From Viola odorata (lineage: Eukaryota; Streptophyta; Magnoliopsida; Malpighiales; Violaceae): a DNA stretch of 64,000 bases. The stretch spans positions 40,689,661 to 40,753,660 of the forward strand of contig OY829541.1 in NCBI GenBank assembly GCA_963691705.1. Direction: 5' to 3'. How positions within the stretch are numbered: position 1 is the stretch's first letter; each line of letters starts with the position of its first letter. The translations under genes and the position numbers were made by a program. The notes below the pieces were generated by a model. The model worked only from the letters and a program-made list of their open reading frames with translations, did not search any database and was not told where the DNA came from. Of the stretch, positions 57,085-64,000 are shown one piece after another.

Positions 57085-58284
57085 CATGGGAAATCAGCGA
57101 GGAAACAAGTACTATTTAAATAAATTTTTGGGTGAGAGTGAATGATGCCGAAACCTCGTTATAATCAGTGACGCGCAGTTTCACGGAGTTCTATGAGCTC
57201 ATTGGAAAAAATTTAGGTATATTAGAATTACTCTTTTATTGGATGTCGTTTTTTTTAAAATAATTTTATTAATTAAGTTATCGTATTTTAATTTTTAAAA
57301 TTATTTATTATAGATAATAATAAAATTAACCTTAAATAATTTTAAATTAACCACTTTTCAGAGAAAAATTAAGGAGAGAATTAGTTGATAATCAACAAAA
57401 GTAGTTTAGTCAATAATTATATAATAATTGTCTTGATTATTGTAAAAACTGAAAAAACGACATCTAATAAAACATGGAAGGAGTATCTACTACTCGGTAT
57501 TTTTTCATATAAAATATTAACACGTATCAATTTTTTATATGAGGTTTATCCTTTCTATATTAGGTTATAATACTAAATTATAACTTAATTATTTTTACAT
57601 ATCAATTTTGTATATGGAGAGGCAAGGAAAAATAAATACCATGCACAATGTAGTTAAGATTTTTTAACCTCATATAGATGCTTGATTGAGCATTAATTTC
57701 TCATACTTTTATTGTCTAATTACTTGTAAATTGGACAGTAAAGCTATTAATTTCTATGGGTTCTCCTTACTTTTGCAGAAATTACTTGGAGGCTGATAAA
57801 AAGGAAAACATCATCTGCGGAGCATAAAATTTAGCATTCGAATCTGCCTTAGCTGCGGGCTTGGCCAAGTCAGTCGACAGAGGCAGACTACAGTAGGAGA
57901 CTTGAGGACGCGAGATGACAGTTGTAGTAGCTGCGAAATTTGAGGGATTTGCGATCACGACTAGAAGAATCCCTCTTGAATAATATTTGATTTTTCTCAA
58001 ACAATTATCTTTATCTTTTATCTTTATTTTTTATTTTGAAAGAGATAGAGTTAGAGTAGGACTAGAAGACAACTTATGTTAAAAGTTGTTGGAAGCCCTT
58101 GTTGAGGAGGACTCTCTTTTTCTCTTTTCCCTAAACACATTTCACGTTCTGCTCTGTAATTTTTCAAGTCTGGAATTTACAGATTTTTATTCTCTTTTAT
58201 GCAAATAATAAACTCATCTTTCTTCATGACAAGATCCGGCTAAGCATCTATTCTTGGTAAGGGCCAATCGAGCTGCATTTCTAC
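57085..58284. other. Spacer upstream of the cyclotide gene
   Basis: The spacer is AT-rich to 57770. A 72-aa minus frame (57782-58000) has no homology signal that I can recognise. Nothing else is seen. Confidence 0.5.
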
Positions 58285-59115
58285 AATTTGTGAGGTCTAA
58301 TCACTCTTAATAATCTCCATTTTTGTAACTGTTTGTTTCCTGATTTTATAAAACCACTTTCTTGTTAAAATCTAGAAATGATCACTCTTGTATTATAACC
58401 TGAAAGTTGCAGTCAACCTTGAAGGGGACAAGCGAAACCGGATAGGCCAAGTCGACAACTAGTCTCGCGTAAGTTAGAGAAAACAAATAGTATAACTCAG
58501 ACCAGATTGACAACCTAGGTCCTCGACTGTGAGGTGGCTTGAGTTTGGTATCGTCTTCCCATGTGCATGCTGATTGTGCTACCTTTCAATCAATTCATAC
58601 CATCAACAAAAGTAGTAAATCTTTTAACCAACAATGTGCTATTTGGTTAGGATTGTCTAGTGGGGAGTACCCGCTAAGGTATTTGAAGAGGCAAGTTTCT
58701 TATACTTCGTGAGATCTAAGTGTTCTTAATAATCTTTATCTTTGTAATTATTTATTTTCTGGTTTAACAAATCGCTTTCTTGTTAAAGTTTAGAATTGAG
58801 CACTTTTAGATTTTAGCTGGAAAGTTGCAGTCAACCTAGAAGGGGACAAGCGAAACCGGATAGGCCAAGTTGACAACTAGACCTCGAGATAGGCTAGAGA
58901 AAATGAATAATATAACTCAGACCCGGTTGACAACCGATGACCTTAAGTGCGAGGTAAACTTAAGTTAGGTGTTGTCTTCCCCTACACTATTGATGACGAT
59001 TGTGCTACCTTTCAATCTAATTAAGCCATCAACCAAGGTAGTAAAACCTTTAACCAGCAAGGTGCTATTTTGTTAGGATTGTCTAGTAGGGAGTACCCGC
59101 TAGGGAATTTGATAA
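58285..59115 (+). repeat. Tandem duplication, unit about 418 bp
   Basis: GTTGCAGTCAACC starts at 58406 and at 58824. Both copies run through GGGGACAAGCGAAACCGGAT and AGGCCAAGT, ACCTTTCAATC, and GATTGTCTAGT with GGGAGTACCCGCTA. Copies are clearly diverged, so the duplication is old. No long frame lies in it. It may be part of a decayed element's LTR or leader. Confidence 0.8.
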
Positions 59116-60859
59116 AGGAGGGAAGTAGGAGCGTGCAAGAGTCCTTGCATTCCATAGCAACTCTATAGAGACGAAGATGAACATCATTGAATCAGTGATC
59201 GAAGCATAAGAAACGCAGCCTTCAAAACGCCCTTACTAGGAATTTCCAACCCAGCTATTTTGTCTTGGTCAAGCCCCTAGCCAAACCCATATTATTGTTT
59301 AAACTGTTGTTCTTTTATTTTCAGTTTCAGAATCAAACGAACCAGCTTAGTGACGAGGAAGTCAACCCAAAAACTACACACCCGAGGAGTCTATGTGGAC
59401 GATCCTCTTACCACCATCTGCAAGCCTTTTATGGGTCGTGATAAGTTGTAACTCATTCTCATTTCATACTCATTTTAAAACTATTTTTGACGCCTTCGGC
59501 GGGCGATCAGTGATTAAACAATAATAAATACGACTAGGGAGGTAATTAAACAAATAAATAGTTAGGTTAATTAAAATATTAAAGTTCAGGATTATTTTAT
59601 ATCATTAAACCAATTTGTTATATTTCACAATTTCTAAATTTTATAAATTTCTAAGGGTTTCTATCATTTTTAGCTTTTATTTATTTATTTGTAAGCACTA
59701 TCTTTTTGTTGGTAGTTCATCTTTTATATATAGGACTCAATTTTCTTATCATCTGCCAATAATCTCGTATATACATATTTCCATATTTTATTTATTTTCC
59801 AGCTTTAAGCTACTAAATTAGCTACTGATATTTTATTTTATATATTAAAAGTGACATGTCCTATATGGTTGTTATTTACAAATGAAGTCATCGCCCTCCG
59901 ATTTTTTTTCTTCTTTTTTGGCCTTTACCAATCAACCATATTTTAAAAAGTTATACTCCTAAATAATTTTTATATCATGAAATAAAAAATAATAAAATAT
60001 AAACTTAAATTTTGGCTTCGTTATTTAATCGTTTAAGCTAATTTATGAATACAATCTCGTATTTGACAAAATGTTAAAGAAGTAGTAAGATATGGAAAGT
60101 ACGCTCACAAGAATAAGATTAACTTGAAAGAATTGACGAGGGCTCGCATAAGCGGTGAAAAACAATATATCTAAAAATTAGGGGATTGCCGTATTAACGG
60201 TAATGTGTTTTTCATTCGTATGAAAGGAGAGTTTTTCAGGTCCATTGTTGCGCTGGAAGAATATTATTGATCATAAATACATATATAAAATAAAGAAAAC
60301 CTCTATTTTCATGGGTAAAATTATAATATTTAAAAAATAATAATCTGTTTCAATCCGCCTCTTAATTTGTTCAAATACTTTCTCGAAAAAAATGAAATTA
60401 AAGAAAGAAAGGGAAAATTAAATAATTATTTAAGATAATCACTAATTAAATCAAGTATTAATCATGTGGAGCATTAAATTTTGCTTTTGAGATGGTGATG
60501 AGTAAATATATGATTAATTAATTTAATTATAACAAGATCAAGAGAGACCGGCTTCATCAATTTAAGTTAACTAGGTAGTTTGGGCACGTGCGACAATTTT
60601 CTATATGAAATTAAATTGTTTGTTTTAGATCTTGTTTATAAAATAATTTTGATTATTTGAAATAGATAATTTAACTTAATAGAATTTAAATATTATTCTA
60701 AGGTAATATATAAGCAACCATATAAATTATTAAGCATACTCATAATAATTATTAATAAATAATGTAGCTTAATAGTATTTAAATATTGTTCTAAAGTATT
60801 ATAATCAATAGTATAAATTGTTAAGCATACTAATAATAATTATTAATTATAAAGTAATT
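59116..60859. other. AT-rich spacer without genes
   Basis: No supported frame. Two similar AT-rich blocks (about 60660-60740 and 60760-60850, each with TTAATAGTATTTAAAT-like text and a TTAAGCATAC word) suggest a short local duplication. Confidence 0.5.
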
Positions 60860-61206
60860 TTACGATTTTTCTTGCTTGATCTTTTTGATTAGTGGCTCAT
60901 ACTCATACAATTCATCAAATTTCTTGTTCTTGAGTCTTGTTCCCTTCCTTATCTCTTTTTTGTCTTCAGCTTCGATATGTTCATCAATGAGTTTAAATAT
61001 TATATCCCTCATCGTTTGTGTTTTATGCTCCTCTTCAATGTCTTCGTCAATGAGTATCGATGTTGGCAAAATAATTCTTTCCTCATCTTGTTTTTTGTTT
61101 TCTTTTTCGTCTTGGTTGATTTTTTAGCTTGCTCTTGATCATCTTCTTCTTTGATTTTCTTGATTCGTCTGCGTTTTTTCATCTTGTTGATCTTGCTTTT
61201 ATCCAT
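60860..61206 (-). pseudogene. Decayed charged-protein frame
   Basis: Two overlapping minus frames, one Lys-rich (MDKSKINKMKKRRRIKKIKE start, 61206-61009) and one Glu/Lys-rich (61069-60860, ending EPLIKKIKQEKS), would join through a single shift near 61070. I do not recognise a family. It could be a broken gene for a charged nuclear-type protein or chance in A-rich DNA. Confidence 0.3.
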
Positions 61207-61297
61207 GTCGTATTGTTCATATTTTTTTTTCCAGTTGCATTATTCATTCGAAGTTTATTCTGCTGGCTCCTTTTCAAAACTACCGATAATAACTCCT

Positions 61298-62827
61298 TGA
61301 TATAGCGTATTTTATGCATGTTTTCCTCTACATTTATAGGCTTATCTTGGGCATGATACTGCTAATTTTTCTTTGAATTCGTACTTTTTACAGATCTAAG
61401 CTCAAGGAGGAAAAGATGCCGAAATACCCCCTTTTTGTGGAATTTTGCCGTGGATCTCAAAGTGTCGAGGCCTAGCTGTTTCTCTTTCGTCGATGCCAAC
61501 CGTGTTGTCTTACTTAGGACTCTCGTTTGAACCATCCAGAGCCGCATTTTGCCCCGGATTCGCTGCCGCACGTGCAAACATCTCCTCAAGGATGCGCGTA
61601 GCAAGATTCTCGCAGGATTCCTCCTAGATCCCTTTTTGGCTATCCTAGGAATATTCCTTTAGGGCGTCCTCCCATTTTGTCCCTCCTCCTAGCTGTCCTT
61701 TGTCTCTAGTGAGTTGTGAGGGTATTTAAACATTAGTTTTAGGGTTTTTAGGACATCACTCATTATTAGATCATAGAATCATTTTGGGAGCAGCCACTCA
61801 CCTTCCTCTTTAGTCTTCTTGGGATTTGTCACTCCCATTTCCTTGTAGCCGTCGCCGGCAATACTCTTCAAACCGAAGCTTTAGCTCCAACCGGTATTTA
61901 TTGCTATTGCATTTTCTTTTACTTTGTGTTCTTTCCTTTTATACTTTATATTAATTCTGTTTTGCTATTTATTGTTATGAGTGGCTAAGTTCTTAGCTTA
62001 GCAAGGGTGTTTTAAGGGTTGTATGAGGGTAGTCACGAGACCAAATTGTGTTTAATATATTCTCTTCACTATATTTATTCACTTGCCGTTTTAATGCTAG
62101 ATCTAGATGGTTTTGTTAGGAGCTTGATCACCTTTTAATTTACTATCTTAGACCTTCGTCATTTCTTTGGTTATAACTAACGCGAAGCCTTAGAATAGAG
62201 TAGACACTAGATGGATTGTCATTAGCTTGGTCCGTTATGTCTAGGGCAAGTGAGTGATTATGGCGGTGTCGCGAGCCTGACAAACTGAGAGGCATCTAGC
62301 TCTAGATGTCTTTCCTTATCTTCATGGGCGTTGTGAGTATTGCCTCCCCGCTTCATGCCTGGGAGGACGACGCAACATCAAGGCTACCTTATTAACAGTG
62401 AAAGTAGGAAGCCTAAACGTACCTGGCCTCTATAGCATGTCTATAGCGTGAGAATAGACTATCTGTGCATCGATGACTGGCGAGACCTCGACGCAACCCA
62501 AGAAAATTCCCTTGCTAAGATTCCTCTTTATCTGATTTTAACTCATTTACCCCTTATCTGTTTTGTTTATGCTTGAAAATTCCTTTGATTTATTATTGAC
62601 GTCTTTGTTAGCTATCGTGCCCTCGACATTTTTGGTCGACTTGTTTGACCATTAAAGCCCTCCTTTTTGTGTTACCGTGTGTGCATTTCATTCCATCGTA
62701 TATTTACGACAAGATTCCATACTTTAGTCTCTCATGGATCGACCCTGTTACCATTATACGCAAATTAGTTTGTGCATCTAGGCATCAAGAATTATTATTA
62801 TTTTTGACCCGTTTCGAAGACGAGTCA
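61298..62827 (+). repeat. Athila LTR4
   Basis: The 1530-bp LTR begins TGATATAGCG and ends CGAGTCA. It is followed after five bases by a perfect tRNA-Asp primer-binding site. It shares ordered blocks with LTR3 (reverse complement) and, near its 3' end, with LTR A and B (TCTTGATGCCTA and ACAGGGTCGA in opposite orientation). Confidence 0.88.
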
Positions 62828-62832
62828 AATTT

Positions 62833-62850
62833 TGGCGCCGTTGCCGGGGA
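62833..62850 (+). other. Perfect tRNA-Asp primer-binding site
   Basis: TGGCGCCGTTGCCGGGGA is the exact complement of the 3' end of plant tRNA-Asp. It is the reference for the three decayed sites in the window. Confidence 0.92.
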
Positions 62851-62884
62851 GGCTGATTTGTACTGATTTCTTGTTTTTACTTGT

Positions 62885-63238
62885 ATGACCAGGAGATCTG
62901 CTCTAGACCTTCTACTACTTGATCTCGAGCTTACTAGAATAGAAAGAGGACTTCGAAGGCAAGCTAGGGGACCAACTATTAACCGTAGAGGAATCCCTCA
63001 TCCTACCCTTGACGGAAATATCTCCGATCTGGATAATCTCGACCGTCTTTTTCTTGAAGGCTTTCCTTTCTTTCATCCAGACCTCGACAACGCTAAGTTT
63101 GTCAACCCCCAGATTCCTGATATGGAAGATCAACCACCACCACCACCTCTGCTGCCTCCGCCGAATGATAAGACCATAGATGATCTCAATGCTGCCCCTG
63201 AAGCTCCTAGTAACTGTATCATCTGGCCCATTGTCTAG
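62885..63238 (+). pseudogene. Athila element 4 gag N-terminus
   Basis: ATG at 62885 starts MTRRSALDLLLLDLELT, closely like copies A and B. Arg-rich and Pro-rich parts follow, to a TAG at 63236-63238 where copy A has a sense codon (WPVVAHVWTLK). The frame then continues with [18 protein letters not shown] and joins integrase sequence. Confidence 0.88.
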
Positions 63239-63284
63239 CATGATTGGACACTCAAGTCCGCTGTTATGCATCACCTTCCATCTT

Positions 63285-63640
63285 TCCACGGATTGCCTAA
63301 AGAAAAGTTTCGGGATGACACTTATGAGAATGCCTTGCTCTACAAGGGCAAGACTAAAGCTTATCATGACAGGCACCTTCGCCCTAAATTTTTTTCCATT
63401 GGACAGAAAGTATTATTGTACAACTCATGTTTGCGGGTGTTTGCAGAAAAACTGAAGTCAAAATGGTCGGGACCTTTCGTGGTCGCGACTGTTTTTGACC
63501 ATGGTGCAATAGAGATTCAAAACCTAGACACGGGAACAATTTTCAAGGTGAATGGCCACAGGTTGAAGCACTTCTACGAAGGATTCAAGCCCTCGACCGT
63601 AGAGGAAATGATGGTGGATCCTCCACCTATCGAGACCTAG
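63285..63640 (+). pseudogene. Athila element 4 integrase C-terminus, fused to gag
   Basis: After HHLPSFHG the frame reads [19 protein letters not shown], then [25 protein letters not shown] and [14 protein letters not shown]. These are the C-terminal integrase blocks also seen in element 3 (WEGPYVI, FKVNGQRLKPFLEG). The fusion keeps the frame open to 63640. A deletion of roughly 4 kb between gag and integrase is inferred. Confidence 0.85.
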
Positions 63641-63954
63641 ATTTCCAAATGACGTCGAGGCCTCGACGAGTAAAAAGGCCACACTGGAGGCATTCCAAAT
63701 GCCGCTCCACTCTTTTCTCTCTCCTTTCTCCTTCTATTTAATTCTGGAACTTTTTACTTTTCGCTTTTTTATTTTATTTTATTTTATTTCTCCTTTATTA
63801 GTTAGGATTTGTTTTCCTTATTTTTATCCCTTGATCTCTCTCCTTTCCCTTTCTCAAATGATTTTATTCTCTTTAATTTTTTTCTTTCCACTTATTCTCT
63901 CCTTTTGTCTTTATCTACTCTAACTACTCTCTTTTTAAATTTTAAAAAGGCAGA
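63641..63954 (+). other. Post-integrase spacer, pyrimidine-rich
   Basis: No real gene. The frame at 63699-63923 is a low-complexity product of C/T-rich DNA. Confidence 0.5.
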
Positions 63955-63963
63955 CGGTTGGGA

Positions 63964-64000
63964 TTGATCTCGAGCTTACTAGAATAGAAAGAGGACTTCA
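63964..64000 (+). repeat. Second copy of the Athila gag start
   Basis: TTGATCTCGAGCTTACTAGA and the following bases repeat 62918-62953 almost exactly. A new gag copy starts after the integrase remnant, so a tandem rearrangement lies at the window edge. Confidence 0.85.

Larger units (their letters stand above)
61298..64000 (+). mobile_element. Athila element 4, with large internal deletion, leaving the window at the right
   Basis: Order: LTR4, primer-binding site, gag N-terminus, then directly the integrase C-terminus, a pyrimidine-rich part, then again the start of gag. The protease, RT, RNase H and integrase core are missing. The element continues beyond 64000. Confidence 0.85.

Noticed and set aside
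57782..58000. 72-aa minus frame upstream of the cyclotide gene
   Set aside because: No recognisable domain, no promoter or repeat context; similar to background frames in the spacer.
63699..63923. Very hydrophobic 74-aa frame
   Set aside because: C/T-rich spacer of an Athila element; the amino-acid pattern only mirrors TTT/CTT runs.

Overview
The window is plant nuclear DNA, most likely from Violaceae (Viola or a close relative). A short gene at 56.5-56.9 kb encodes a typical violet-type cyclotide precursor. The surrounding spliced genes and the Athila, Tat, LINE and TRIM elements are also plant-type. There are no prokaryotic operons, tRNAs, rRNAs or CRISPR arrays.

Region 1-31,165 is a nested block of LTR retrotransposons. 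From the outside in: (i) an LTR element on the minus strand (LTR at 29,936-31,165) ends inside a small host gene and cuts off its 3' end. (ii) Its interior is abutted by an Athila-family element (gag-pro-pol-env-like, minus strand, about 14.4-22.9 kb) whose own 5' LTR (25,163-26,325 plus a stub at 22,919-22,938) is split by a fragment of another Athila family (22,939-25,162). (iii) A second copy of that latter family (LTR 6,702-14,433, then gag and protease) follows directly. (iv) Its LTR is split by a 6.0-kb non-autonomous, gag-only LTR element (7,378-13,405, target duplication CTTTC). (v) Its reverse transcriptase is split by a Tat-type element that runs off the left edge (1-3,853). Nearly all coding frames carry stops or frameshifts. 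The Tat gag-pro-RT frame is the best preserved, with one in-frame stop.

Region 31-46 kb is the genic part. It holds a truncated small gene (31.2-31.6 kb, minus), a fasciclin-like arabinogalactan protein gene (32.6-34.1 kb, plus) with an internal duplication, and, convergent to it, a 20-exon SEN1/MAGATAMA3-type helicase gene (34.4-45.8 kb, minus). The helicase exons can be followed across the whole length, but exons 1 and 3 are each out of phase. This allele is therefore probably non-functional or mis-assembled.

Region 46.7-56.1 kb is repeat-rich. It contains a LINE (minus) split by a 2.36-kb solo LTR, two further 5'-truncated LINEs with clear target-site duplications and poly(A) tails, a local tandem duplication and a complete 2.3-kb TRIM element.

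Region 56.2-64 kb holds the intronless cyclotide gene with its own TATA box, AT-rich spacer, a tandem duplication of about 418 bp, a decayed lysine-rich frame, and an Athila element on the plus strand (LTR 61,298-62,827) in which the gag start is fused to the integrase C-terminus by a large internal deletion.
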